A DNA stretch of 64,000 nt from the NCBI RefSeq assembly GCF_040267685.1, contig NZ_CP158367.1:2170001-2234000 (forward strand). Direction: 5' to 3'. The stretch comes from Proteinivorax tanatarense. Its GTDB lineage: Bacteria > Bacillota > Proteinivoracia > Proteinivoracales > Proteinivoracaceae. The notes below the pieces were generated by a model. It saw only the letters and a program-made list of their open reading frames with translations, did no database searches and was not told where the DNA came from. Both the position numbers and the translations under genes were made by a program. Below, in pieces: positions 41,912-51,941 of this stretch; position 1 is the stretch's first letter; each line of letters opens with the position of its first letter.

Positions 41912-43390
41912 TTACCTCCCATAAATTTTTGTTAAATCACATATTTTTTTAGCAAGACTATCTGTAAGATCTTTTTTGTTCACTCGCCAAACCCAATTTC
42001 CTCCAATAGTGGATGGTACATTAAATCGTGCTTTGTCATCTAAGCCCAAGAAGTCTTGCAAAGGGGCGACAGCTAGCCAAGCTACTGAACTCCAAGCTCC
42101 CCGTATAAAACCCCAGTTAAGTCCTTCATCATAATTTAATTTTAAATAATTTACTGCATAATAAAAGTCATTTTTGGGCACATTATCGAACCATCCCATA
42201 GCTGTATGGTTGTCATGGGTTCCTGTGTAAACTACACAGTTGTTATTATAATTGTGAGGCAGATAATCACTTTCCTCTCTAGTATCAAAAGCAAATTGTA
42301 AAACTTTCATTCCGGGAAAGCCAGTTTGTTTTATTAACAGCTGTACATCTTTGGTTATATAGCCTAAATCTTCAGCTATTATATTTAATTCTCCCAATTC
42401 TTTTTTAATAGCACTAAAAAGTTTGATGCCAGGTCCTTTAGTCCACTTCCCGTCTATAGCTGTTTTCGCACCATACTTTACCTCCCAGTATGAATCAAAC
42501 CCTCTGAAATGGTCGATTCTTAAACAATCAAATAATTCAAAACTATGTTTAATACGACTAATCCACCACTTATATCCTTGCCTCTCCATTTCAGCCCAAT
42601 CATAAATTGGATTCCCCCATAATTGCCCTGTTTCAGAAAAAGCATCCGGTGGACACCCAGCAACTGTTTTTGGATGAAGATTTTCATCTAAATTAAAAAT
42701 TTCTGGATTTCCCCAAACATCTGCACTGTCCTCAGCTACATAAATAGGCAAATCTCCGATAATACTAACTCCATTTTTATTAGCATAATCCTTTAATTTT
42801 TTCCATTGTTTTAAGAAAAAATATTGAGTAAAGACCCAAAAATAGATTTCATCTTGGTTCTCAGCTTCAAACTTATAAACCGCTGCAGATTTGGAATCTT
42901 TGTAAGCTAATGGCCAGCGCTGCCATGATTCATTTTTATTTTTTGCTTTAATAGCCATGTAAAGAGAAAATTCTTTAAGCCAACTCTCATGCTGACAATA
43001 AAAGTCTTTTAATTCTTTGTCTAACTCATTCTTGCCTTTAGCATAAGCCGCGCGTAAAATTTTCATTTTGTTTTCATATAGCAAGCCATAATCAACTTTG
43101 TAAGCTTCACTTCCCAGGTTATAGTTCTCCACCTCTTCTTTGCTAATATAACCTTTATCTATAAGTTCATCAATATCAATAAAGTATGGGTTTCCAGCAA
43201 AAGCTGAAAAACACTGGTAAGGGGAGTCCCCGTAACCTGTAACTCCTAAGGGAAGTATTTGCCAATTTTTCTGTCCAGCTTTTACTAAAAAATCAACGAA
43301 ATCATAAGATTCTACTCCAAAGTCTCCTATGCCATATTTACTAGGCAAAGACGAGATATGCATTAAAATTCCGCTAGTACGCTCTCTCAT
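41912..43390 (-). CDS. malQ: 4-alpha-glucanotransferase (amylomaltase)
   Basis: 492 residues of GH77. Disproportionates maltodextrins so that phosphorylase can use them. Family start RTSGILMHISSLPSKYGIGD, and catalytic motifs RIDHFRGF (nucleophile Asp), IIAEDLG (acid/base Glu) and YTGTHDNHT. ATG at 43390 follows AGGTGG. Lies between the alpha-glucosidase and malP genes. Confidence 0.95.
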   Translation of the reverse strand: MRERTSGILMHISSLPSKYGIGDFGVESYDFVDFLVKAGQKNWQILPLGVTGYGDSPYQCFSAFAGNPYFIDIDELIDKGYISKEEVENYNLGSEAYKVDYGLLYENKMKILRAAYAKGKNELDKELKDFYCQHESWLKEFSLYMAIKAKNKNESWQRWPLAYKDSKSAAVYKFEAENQDEIYFWVFTQYFFLKQWKKLKDYANKNGVSIIGDLPIYVAEDSADVWGNPEIFNLDENLHPKTVAGCPPDAFSETGQLWGNPIYDWAEMERQGYKWWISRIKHSFELFDCLRIDHFRGFDSYWEVKYGAKTAIDGKWTKGPGIKLFSAIKKELGELNIIAEDLGYITKDVQLLIKQTGFPGMKVLQFAFDTREESDYLPHNYNNNCVVYTGTHDNHTAMGWFDNVPKNDFYYAVNYLKLNYDEGLNWGFIRGAWSSVAWLAVAPLQDFLGLDDKARFNVPSTIGGNWVWRVNKKDLTDSLAKKICDLTKIYGR

Positions 43391-43400
43391 AACATTCCAC

Positions 43401-45542
43401 CTACAATTTAATTTTTTTAAGTTTAACATTGTTGCTTTCATCTATAATGGTAAGGTCTATCTCTTTGATAGATGGGTTTGTGTTGCTAACTTCTACTTTG
43501 AAGTCACCCTTATTTCTAGTTATTTTTATGTTAGTGCTAAATGACTTTCCTTGCAGATATTGATAGGAAACGCCGTCATCGTCATATAGATTATATTCCG
43601 CCTTTGACTCAACATAGGCTAGTACTTTTAGTTTCTCCTGACTTAGCTGCTTAACGTTCATAGAAGGGGTAACCAGAGGAACAATAGAGTTTTTTCTTAA
43701 AAAGAATTTAAAGTCCTCCAGTCCATAATCTAAGTAGTGAATACCACTATTTTTGATTTGTAAGCTTTCACAATCTTTGCCAAAAGAAACTTCCGCCATT
43801 TTCTCGGGAAGATAAACAAATCTTCCTTCATGATTAGCCTTGCAAACCGGGGCAATCATTATTTCATTACCTAAAAAAAGTTGGTCTTCAGCTTGCTTAG
43901 ATAGTTGGTCAGAAAATTCAAAGGATAACGGCTTAAACATCACTTTATATTGATTAACAGATTTCATATATTCAGAATATATAAACGGCAATAAGCTATA
44001 CCTTGCTTCTATTAACTTTTTAGAAGTTTCCATTATTTTATCTCCAAATGCGTAAGGTTCTTGGTTTACGCATCCTATGGCGGAGTGATTTCTAAGAAGA
44101 GGTGTAAATACACTAAATTGCATCCACCTAACTAACATTTCACCATAACAATCATTACCAAAACCACCTGTATCAGCCCCTGTATAAAAGAAGCCACACA
44201 TATTTAAGGATGGCATATTTTTAATGTTTTGTTCTAAATGAGACCAAAAAGAACAGTTGTCCCCAGTCCAAATACCTCCGTACCGATGGGTTCCAATGCT
44301 GGAAGCCCTAGATATAAGAACGAATCTCTTATCATTTAATAAACTACTCAAACCTAAACTAGCTGATTTTGTCATGTAATGACCATATAGGTTATGAACT
44401 TCATGGTTAGATTTTAACTCATCCCCTACCTGATGGTAAAAGCTACGATAGTATTCTTCTCTATTAGCTAAGTTGCAGAACTTATCTTTTAGGTCAAAAA
44501 AGGAAAAGACATTTAAATTCTTACCTTTAGATTCTGTAGCTAGGTCGATTGCCTCGTCAAGAGATTGTTCATCATAAAAAATAGCTGGCTCATTCATATC
44601 GTTCCATACACCTTCTATACCACTATCAGTTAAAAGCTTATATTTTTCACCAAACCATTTTTGTGTATCTTCTTTAAAAAAGTCTGGAAAGTGAACCTGT
44701 CCAGGCCATACTGCCGCTGTATAAGGATTGCCTTCTTTGTTTTTACAGAAATGATCTCCAGAAATACCTTCCTCATATACATCGTAACCTTTCTCAACTT
44801 TTACACCGGCATCAATAATTGGTATAAGATAAGTCCCTTCTTTCTTGAGCTGGTTTACAAACTCTTTAAAACAATCAAATCTTTCATTAGATATACTAAA
44901 ATCCTTAAAATCCTCCATATAATCCAAATCAAGATAAATACCTTCCAAAGGGATCTTATTTTCTACAAAAGTATTGCGTACCTCCAACACTTCTTTTTTA
45001 TTTTTATACCCCCACCGGCTTTGAAAATATCCAAATCCCCATTTTGGGGGAACGTAAGCTTTACCGATAATTTTTAAAAAATTTGATATTATAGTCTCTA
45101 TTTTTTCCCCTTCAATAATATACAAAGTAAAATCATGACCTGAAATTGAAATATTTAAAGAGTCTAAATTGGAAAAACCTACGTCGTATGTTATACGAGA
45201 AGGATAATCTATAAAATAGCCACAATTAGTTTCCCCAGATATAATAAAAAAGTTATGAGCTCCATACAGTGCCTTTTTTTCCTCAGTATGGCTTGGTTCA
45301 TCTGTGCAGTAAGATTCATAGATTCTTCCTCGCTTATTGATTCCCCCTAAATTTCCACCGAAACCATAAACAACATCTTCCTTTTTCAAATTAAGATCAA
45401 TAGTGCAATTTTCCTCATTGAAAAAAGGTTTAACAACTTCTGCAACATCTTTTCTAATTTTTTTCCCTTTTACAGCATCAGTTTCCACAGGATTTCCGTA
45501 CTGAAAAACTTTAATCCCATTATCCATTATAAAAGTCTTCAT
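43401..45542 (-). CDS. GH31 alpha-glucosidase
   Basis: 713 residues. Family GH31 with nucleophile Asp in GVWNDMNEPAIF and acid/base in HRYGGIWTGDN, N-terminal beta-sandwich and C-terminal beta domains. No signal peptide, so it hydrolyses imported maltose/maltodextrins in the cytosol. ATG at 45542 follows GGAGGTGGGG. First gene of the operon with malQ and malP; a perfect LacI-type operator overlaps its promoter region. Confidence 0.93.
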   Translation of the reverse strand: MKTFIMDNGIKVFQYGNPVETDAVKGKKIRKDVAEVVKPFFNEENCTIDLNLKKEDVVYGFGGNLGGINKRGRIYESYCTDEPSHTEEKKALYGAHNFFIISGETNCGYFIDYPSRITYDVGFSNLDSLNISISGHDFTLYIIEGEKIETIISNFLKIIGKAYVPPKWGFGYFQSRWGYKNKKEVLEVRNTFVENKIPLEGIYLDLDYMEDFKDFSISNERFDCFKEFVNQLKKEGTYLIPIIDAGVKVEKGYDVYEEGISGDHFCKNKEGNPYTAAVWPGQVHFPDFFKEDTQKWFGEKYKLLTDSGIEGVWNDMNEPAIFYDEQSLDEAIDLATESKGKNLNVFSFFDLKDKFCNLANREEYYRSFYHQVGDELKSNHEVHNLYGHYMTKSASLGLSSLLNDKRFVLISRASSIGTHRYGGIWTGDNCSFWSHLEQNIKNMPSLNMCGFFYTGADTGGFGNDCYGEMLVRWMQFSVFTPLLRNHSAIGCVNQEPYAFGDKIMETSKKLIEARYSLLPFIYSEYMKSVNQYKVMFKPLSFEFSDQLSKQAEDQLFLGNEIMIAPVCKANHEGRFVYLPEKMAEVSFGKDCESLQIKNSGIHYLDYGLEDFKFFLRKNSIVPLVTPSMNVKQLSQEKLKVLAYVESKAEYNLYDDDGVSYQYLQGKSFSTNIKITRNKGDFKVEVSNTNPSIKEIDLTIIDESNNVKLKKIKL

Positions 45543-45586
45543 ACCCCACCTCCATCTATAGTACCTAATATTCATTAATTTTTGCG

Positions 45587-45642
45587 TGCAAGCGCTTGCG
45601 CACTTTATATACTAAATATACCATATGTGATTTTTTTGTAAA
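45587..45642 (-). promoter_or_regulatory. Glucan operon promoter and LacI-type operator
   Basis: Minus strand TTTACA (45637-45642) and TATATT (45615-45620) with 16-base spacing. The operator TGCAAGCGCTTGCG (45587-45600) has the perfect 12-base palindrome GCAAGCGCTTGC just after the start site. Probably bound by the LacI-family protein at 31973-32995. Confidence 0.82.
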
Positions 45643-45774
45643 GTCCCTATTTTTATAAACAGAAAGAGCCACTCTATTATCAATTACAAATTTCTGGTAA
45701 ATAAGTACTAATTTAGAAGGTTTTTTAGTAAAAAAGTAGAATTATAAATTAAAATGTCTTTAGGAGGTGCTTTA

Positions 45775-47229
45775 ATGAACAACAAGTTTGTTATTGGGGC
45801 TAATAAAAGTTTGATTTGGCTATGTTTTTTTATTGGAATTTTATCATCTATAATAACTTATCTAGTTGAGTCACATATAGTAATCCCTTTCATTGTATTA
45901 GTTAGCTGGCTGGCGCTAACATTTGCTTTTTTAACTTATAGAAAAGATCCAGCAAATCCATGGGTTAAATATGTTTTAGCTGTACCGATGATGACCACAT
46001 ATACTATGGTTGCTATCACTGGTAGTAGTATCGCTTTTATATTCGCTTTTCCTTTGATGGGCGCTTTTGCGGTTTTTGGAGATAAGCTATTGACTTCCGG
46101 AGTCTTTACAGTAGTAATCGGCGTCAACGTAGTAAACGCTATAATAGGCAAATATAGCACTGAAAATTTTTTTGTGATTATTGCTGTAGTTGTATTAACA
46201 TGTATAGTTCAGTTTGTTAACTCAAACATAATCGAAAAGTCTAACAAGGAAAACAGTGAATTTATTAGTCAATTAAAGCTAGAAAAGGAAAATAGAGACA
46301 AAATCATAGCCTCAATTTTAGGTACTACCGAGGAACTCACTATTTCATCAGAAAGTCTTAAAAATACGTTAAAAGAAACAGGCGTATCCATTGAAGAAGT
46401 ATCTAAGGTGATTGAAGAAATTGCCAAAAGCTCGTCAGTTCAAGCTAGTGATACAGAGGAAGGCGCAAAAGAGTCTGAACTTTTATCCAATGGAATTGAT
46501 GAAATAGTCACAGTTACAGAAAGTTTAGGTGAAATCTCTGGCGAAACTGAAGGTTTAAAAAATCAAGGTCTTTCAATAATCGCAAAACTAGATGAAAAAA
46601 CAAAAGAAAGTAATCAATCAATTATGATGTTAAGGGATATGGTTAAAAAAACAAACCAAAGTACAGAGGCTATTAATATAGCAATAAGCTCCATTAGTGA
46701 CATAGCGCAACAAACCAACCTTCTAGCCTTGAACGCTAGCATTGAAGCAGCAAGAGCAGGAGAAGCTGGTAAAGGTTTTGCGGTAGTTGCTGATGAAATT
46801 CGAAAATTAGCTGAACAATCGTCTAAATCTGCTGATGAAATTAACAGTGTGATTACTAACCTTAAGGAAGATACAGACCTAACCTATGATAAAATGGAAG
46901 GTACTATTGAAATAATTGATTCTCAAACCAATGCCATTGAAAACACCCATTCTATCTTTAACAGCTTAGCTGATTCTATAGAGATAACTAAAGAAAAAAT
47001 AAACGTTCTTAAAACTACCGAAGATAAAATGCTAAAAACTAAAGAGACGATTATGGCTGTTTTGCAAAACCTCACTTCTATAGCTCAACAAAATGCAGCT
47101 AGCACTGAAGAAGTCTCAAGTTCTGTTGAAGAACAGTCCTCATCTATCACGGGTATAGCTAAAATAGGCGAAAATCTAGATAATCTTGCTCAAAAGTTAA
47201 AAAATACAGCAGAAAAATTTAATAATTAA
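45775..47229 (+). CDS. Methyl-accepting chemotaxis protein, paralogue 1
   Basis: 484 residues. About six N-terminal hydrophobic segments (residues about 10-155) with no large extracytoplasmic loop and no HAMP domain, then a cytoplasmic signalling domain with the hairpin tip [20 protein letters not shown]. Probably senses a membrane or energy signal and controls CheA. ATG at 45775 follows TTTAGGAGG. Paralogues of exactly the same length lie at 48709 and 55081. Confidence 0.9.
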   Translation: MNNKFVIGANKSLIWLCFFIGILSSIITYLVESHIVIPFIVLVSWLALTFAFLTYRKDPANPWVKYVLAVPMMTTYTMVAITGSSIAFIFAFPLMGAFAVFGDKLLTSGVFTVVIGVNVVNAIIGKYSTENFFVIIAVVVLTCIVQFVNSNIIEKSNKENSEFISQLKLEKENRDKIIASILGTTEELTISSESLKNTLKETGVSIEEVSKVIEEIAKSSSVQASDTEEGAKESELLSNGIDEIVTVTESLGEISGETEGLKNQGLSIIAKLDEKTKESNQSIMMLRDMVKKTNQSTEAINIAISSISDIAQQTNLLALNASIEAARAGEAGKGFAVVADEIRKLAEQSSKSADEINSVITNLKEDTDLTYDKMEGTIEIIDSQTNAIENTHSIFNSLADSIEITKEKINVLKTTEDKMLKTKETIMAVLQNLTSIAQQNAASTEEVSSSVEEQSSSITGIAKIGENLDNLAQKLKNTAEKFNN

Positions 47230-47300
47230 GTACTCTAAATATACAGGTGACATCTAAAACTTTCACTGGAGTTTAAATTTTTACAGTATTCAGCCCAAAA

Positions 47301-47335
47301 AGTCCCATTGACTATTGCAATTAGTCAATGGGACT
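47301..47335 (+). terminator. Terminator after chemoreceptor 1
   Basis: Stem AGTCCCATTGACT / AGTCAATGGGACT followed by TCTGCTTTTTC. Confidence 0.75.
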
Positions 47336-47482
47336 TCTGCTTTTTCTAACTTTAATGTTTTTATCTAAACTTCCCTAATATGAACTTAGTCAACATAGAA
47401 ACCAAGGCAATAGCATTTCTCCCTATGAAGTGTTAAAATCTATATTAGGTTTGCCTAATATTTTATCAGGAGTTGTGATTGT

Positions 47483-48484
47483 ATGATTATAAAAATTTGC
47501 CCGGGATTAGCTTTAGCTGCTGCTCTTGCTGCTTTTTCTGTTTATGTCACTGAGCTCTTGCCTTACCACTTAATTGGAGCTAGTGTGTTATCCCTTATCA
47601 TTGGTATGTTTATTAACCCCTTTATCTCAAAACATGATTGTTTCAACACTGGAATTAACTTTACGTCAAAAAAGGTATTGAAATTTTCCATTATACTAAT
47701 GGGCCTTTCATTAAGCTTTTCACAAGTTGTTGAGGTGGGAAGAATATCTCTTGTAGTTATGATTTTTACTTTGTTAACCGCTTTTTTAGGCGGGTACCTA
47801 GTTGGTAAACTCCTCAAATTAGATTGGAAGCTAGCAGGTCTTCTATCCGCAGGAACCGGTATATGCGGCGGATCTGCTATAGCAGCTGTGGGCCCGGTTA
47901 TAGAAGCTGACGATAGTGCCATGGCTTATGCTATTTCTGCGACCTTTGTTTTTGACATTTTAATGGTTATTCTGTTTCCAATTATGGGAAATTATTTTAA
48001 CATGACTGATTTAGGATTTGGTCTTTGGACAGGTACAGCTATAAATGATACATCTTCTGTGGTAGCAGCGGGATATTCTTTTTCTGATGTTGCTGGTAAC
48101 TATTCCGTTATAGTAAAACTCACTAGGACCTTAGCGATTGTTCCAGTTGTACTTGTTTTTTCAGTTATCCATGCTAAGATAGCTAAAAAAGAATCCAATG
48201 ATAATTCCAAGGTTAGCATTATTAAAATTTTTCCATGGTTTATTCTTCTATTTATAGCAATGGTAGCAATAAAAAGTACAGGTATTATTCCCGATCCTAT
48301 AACTGTCTCTATATCAAATTTTAGTAGGTTTCTAATGGTTATGGCATTAGGTGCCATTGGCTTAAAAACCAGCTTTAATAAACTTATCCAAGCAGGGTTT
48401 GCTCCTTTGTTGCACGGATTTACCATTTCTATGGCAGTAGTAGTAGTTTCATTTGTAATACAAGTATTTTTAGGTCAAGTATAA
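47483..48484 (+). CDS. YeiH-family (UPF0324) putative sulfate/anion exporter
   Basis: 333 residues, about ten membrane segments. Family features: GTGICGGSAIAAVGPVI, TAINDTSSVVAAGYSF and KLTRTLAIVPVVL. Members are annotated as putative sulfate exporters; the function is poorly tested. ATG at 47483 with AGGAG upstream. It has its own terminator and separates two chemoreceptor genes. Confidence 0.88.
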   Translation: MIIKICPGLALAAALAAFSVYVTELLPYHLIGASVLSLIIGMFINPFISKHDCFNTGINFTSKKVLKFSIILMGLSLSFSQVVEVGRISLVVMIFTLLTAFLGGYLVGKLLKLDWKLAGLLSAGTGICGGSAIAAVGPVIEADDSAMAYAISATFVFDILMVILFPIMGNYFNMTDLGFGLWTGTAINDTSSVVAAGYSFSDVAGNYSVIVKLTRTLAIVPVVLVFSVIHAKIAKKESNDNSKVSIIKIFPWFILLFIAMVAIKSTGIIPDPITVSISNFSRFLMVMALGAIGLKTSFNKLIQAGFAPLLHGFTISMAVVVVSFVIQVFLGQV

Positions 48485-48530
48485 AGTAAAACAACCATAA
48501 AAGGATTGTTATTGCTTAAACAATCGCTGT

Positions 48531-48561
48531 AAAGGCTGACTAATATTTTTAGTCAGCCTTT
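48531..48561 (+). terminator. Terminator after the YeiH gene
   Basis: Stem AAAGGCTGACT / AGTCAGCCTTT followed by CTTG. Confidence 0.75.
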
Positions 48562-48708
48562 CTTGTTAATAGTTTTTAAAACTGTCTTATTGAATATCTA
48601 ACTTAAATTTGAAGGAGGTTTGTAGAAAAATGTCGAATATGTAAATAATATAAAGATGTTAGAAATAGAGCAATCATTTTTATTATATATTTTTAGGGAG
48701 GTTTTTTT

Positions 48709-50163
48709 ATGAATAATAAGTTTATAGCAACCGCAAACAAAAGTTTAATGATCTTATGCTTTTTTATAGTTCTTCTATCATCACCGGCATCTTTTGTCAC
48801 AGAAGGTACTCACATTAGTACAACACTTTCACTAGTATTTGCATGGATAGCTCTAGCATACTGTATGTTTTTATTTAAAAAAGATTCTGCTAGTAAGTAT
48901 ATCAAATACATATTAGCATTTTTTTACATGGCTACTTATATTGCTGCTACTTTAACTAGTGCGGAATACTTAGCTTTTCTATTTGCCTTTCCTTTGATAG
49001 GCGCTTTCTCAGTTTTCGGTAATAAAAAGTTAACAGGTGGAGTTTTAGCTATAGTTTTGTCAGTAAATGCCATAAATGTTTTTTTAGGAGCTTATCCCGA
49101 CGGCGGTGTCGTTTTAATTATAACTGTTATTATGCTAACTAGTGTTGTACAGTTTGTTAACACAAGTATCATTGGCAGGTCGAGTCAAGAAAACAGTGAA
49201 TATATTTCCAAAATGGAGCAGGAAGAACAAAAAAAGAATAACATTATAGAATCACTTATCAAAACAACAAATCAACTAGCAAGTTCTTCAGACCATCTTA
49301 AAAACACAGTTAAAGAGTCAAGCATCTCTATTGAAGAAGTTGCTAAGGTAGTTGAGGAAATTGCAAAAAGTTCTTCTGTTCAGGCCGATGATACAGAAAG
49401 TGGTGCTAAAGAGGCACAAAACCTTTCTTCTAGCATTGATGACATAGTAGAAGCGACAGAAGAGTTAGGTGGAATCTCAACTGAAACCGAAAATCTTAAA
49501 AATGATGGTCTTTCGATAATAAACCAATTGAATAACAAAACTAAAGAAAGTAATGATGCTATAAGCTCTCTTAGAAAAATGATTCAAAGTACCAACGATA
49601 GCACAGAAGCTATAAATATTGCTAGTAGCTCTATCAGCCAAATAGCCCAACAGACCAACCTATTAGCTTTAAACGCTAGTATAGAAGCCGCAAGAGCAGG
49701 AGAAGCTGGAAAGGGATTTGCCGTTGTAGCTGACGAAATAAGAAAGTTAGCTGAAGAGTCTGCGAAGTCCGCTGATGAAATCAACAATGTAATAGGAGAT
49801 CTTAAAGAAAGTACAGACCAAACCTTTGATAAAATGGAAGGCGCTATTGATATCATCAACTCCCAAACCTCCTCTATCAAAGATACCCAAAATATATTTA
49901 ACACATTAGCCAGTTCCATAGAAGCTACAAAGGAAAAAATAAATGTGTTAAGTACCACTGAAAAAGATATGCTTAACATGAAAGAAAGTATCTTGAGTAT
50001 CCTAGAAAATCTTACGTCTATAGCTCAACAAAATGCAGCTAGCACAGAAGAAGTTTCTAGTTCCGTGGAGCAACAATCATCTGCCATGGATGGGTTAACA
50101 GATATTAGTTCAAATCTAGATAACTTAGCTAGAAATCTCAAATCTACAGCTGATAAATTTTAA
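48709..50163 (+). CDS. Methyl-accepting chemotaxis protein, paralogue 2
   Basis: 484 residues with the same layout as paralogue 1: six hydrophobic segments, then a signalling domain with [20 protein letters not shown] and a C-terminal ALxSTADKF end, without a CheR/CheB-tethering pentapeptide. ATG at 48709 follows GGGAGG. The membrane part is more divergent than the signalling part, which fits different signals feeding one kinase. Confidence 0.9.
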   Translation: MNNKFIATANKSLMILCFFIVLLSSPASFVTEGTHISTTLSLVFAWIALAYCMFLFKKDSASKYIKYILAFFYMATYIAATLTSAEYLAFLFAFPLIGAFSVFGNKKLTGGVLAIVLSVNAINVFLGAYPDGGVVLIITVIMLTSVVQFVNTSIIGRSSQENSEYISKMEQEEQKKNNIIESLIKTTNQLASSSDHLKNTVKESSISIEEVAKVVEEIAKSSSVQADDTESGAKEAQNLSSSIDDIVEATEELGGISTETENLKNDGLSIINQLNNKTKESNDAISSLRKMIQSTNDSTEAINIASSSISQIAQQTNLLALNASIEAARAGEAGKGFAVVADEIRKLAEESAKSADEINNVIGDLKESTDQTFDKMEGAIDIINSQTSSIKDTQNIFNTLASSIEATKEKINVLSTTEKDMLNMKESILSILENLTSIAQQNAASTEEVSSSVEQQSSAMDGLTDISSNLDNLARNLKSTADKF

Positions 50164-50179
50164 TTTTTTAATACAAAAC

Positions 50180-50208
50180 AAGGAGTTCCCGGTAATTGGG
50201 AGCTCCTT
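50180..50208 (+). terminator. Terminator after chemoreceptor 2
   Basis: Stem AAGGAGTTCCC / GGGAGCTCCTT followed by ATTTATATTT. Confidence 0.78.
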
Positions 50209-50246
50209 ATTTATATTTAAAGATAAATTGTCTAGCACATTCACTC

Positions 50247-51800
50247 TTACAAAATATTTTTTTGATAATCGTAAATCTTATGAGACATTTGGATATGGAA
50301 AACTGTTTCAGCATCTTCAAAGTCAATTAGAGTCATTTCTTTTATTTTGTTTATTCTATATGTCATGGTGTTGCGATGGATAAATAATTCTTTTGCCGTT
50401 CTATTAACATTCTGGTTATTTTTCAAGTATTTAAAAAGAGTGTTTAGATAATATGTATCATTATTTCGATCATATTGCTCTAGCTTTTGAATGACCGGAT
50501 GGCTATATTGTTTTAAGTCTGTAATACCATTATTTTTATTAAGCTTATCTAACAAAAGATAAAACTCATGCTTCTCACAATAGAAAATTTTATCTTGCTC
50601 ACAAATTTTCTCTCCAACCTCTAAAGCTCTTAAGGTTTTTTTGTATTGTAAAGAGAGATCCAGTATATTTGTAAATGTTTTACTTACACCAATGGTCAGG
50701 TCATGTTTTTCAAGAAAGTTTAGCAATCTTTTTTCTACCTCAGAGTCTATAGGCTCATCATCATCAGAGCTTATAAGAGAAACTACACAGTCCTTGTAAA
50801 ATACCGAATAAATGCTAGAAAAAATCTTATTCAATCCATTTTTTAAGTTTTCCCTATAAAACCTTGAAGGATTATAGCTTAAAATATCAAACACCAAAAC
50901 CTTAAAGTTCTTTTTCATTTTTAACTCAGATCTTTTTATTCTTTCTTCAATTAGTTTGTGATCGTCGATTTTCTTGTCTAGGATATCCAACAAAAGATTT
51001 TCATACATTAGCCCCACCATATTACTAAAATCCTTATTGTTGTTAATTTCTTGTGCGATCACAGTACTTAGTAGCGCTAAAAATTCATGTGTTTTGTATG
51101 TAAAATGTTCCTCACTTTGAAGCACTATCAAATAGCCCACTAGTTTTTCTCCAATAATCACCTTACTAACTAACTTGTCGTTAGGACTGGCATAACAGTT
51201 TACTACAAAAGGTTTCTCAGTGTTAGGAGATTTTACTAATGCATCTATTTTCTTAACTTCTGAAATAAATTCGAAGCTACAATATCCTAACCTTATATTT
51301 TCCTGCCAAAATTTCTCTTTTATTTGATCTGCTTTACTATAAGCAATTACTCTATAACTGTTATCAATTAGTATTACAGGATTATTTAATATTTCCGAAG
51401 ATCTTTTTATAATATATTTTAATCCCCTACTGTGAATTAAGGTATTGAGGAGATTAGTGGCATTTCTCATAGATTGAATATTATCTATCAGTTGTGGTTT
51501 TATAACGTTAAATACCTCAAATAAATCTGCCTGTGCAGGAAGAAGAAAGTAGTTCCCTTTAGTTAATACAGTTGAGCTGGAAATTTCCATATCTTTTATC
51601 AATATAAAACTTCCTTTTTCTTCTTTAAGGTTGCTATTTAACAATTGAGATGCTTTCCCTAAATATAACACAGTACTTTCTATTCGCTGTGTTTTTTCCG
51701 TTATAAAACTGATATCATCGATTTTTGTATCCCCTTGATTGTTAATAAATGTACAATCATAACTGGTTAAAATGCTATAAATTTCACCTAGACTTACCAC
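50247..51800 (-). CDS. PucR-family transcriptional regulator
   Basis: 517 residues. N-terminal PucR-type sensory domain, a central GGDEF-like region, and the C-terminal PucR helix-turn-helix (NRTAKELFIHRNTMTYRINK). GTG start at 51800 has AGAGAGGTGA upstream. Divergent from the flavoenzyme/SDR operon at 51942, which it probably controls; the ligand may be that pathway's substrate. Confidence 0.87.
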   Translation of the reverse strand: MVSLGEIYSILTSYDCTFINNQGDTKIDDISFITEKTQRIESTVLYLGKASQLLNSNLKEEKGSFILIKDMEISSSTVLTKGNYFLLPAQADLFEVFNVIKPQLIDNIQSMRNATNLLNTLIHSRGLKYIIKRSSEILNNPVILIDNSYRVIAYSKADQIKEKFWQENIRLGYCSFEFISEVKKIDALVKSPNTEKPFVVNCYASPNDKLVSKVIIGEKLVGYLIVLQSEEHFTYKTHEFLALLSTVIAQEINNNKDFSNMVGLMYENLLLDILDKKIDDHKLIEERIKRSELKMKKNFKVLVFDILSYNPSRFYRENLKNGLNKIFSSIYSVFYKDCVVSLISSDDDEPIDSEVEKRLLNFLEKHDLTIGVSKTFTNILDLSLQYKKTLRALEVGEKICEQDKIFYCEKHEFYLLLDKLNKNNGITDLKQYSHPVIQKLEQYDRNNDTYYLNTLFKYLKNNQNVNRTAKELFIHRNTMTYRINKIKEMTLIDFEDAETVFHIQMSHKIYDYQKNIL

Positions 51801-51941
51801 AAATATCACCTCTCTACCAACATTATAGTGCATAACGCACAAAAAAAGCAATATGTTTTGTTACCATTTAACATGGTAAAACGATGATGTTTTTGATAAA
51901 TTGTTCACAAGCACCAAAAAACTACGATGAGGAGGATTACT

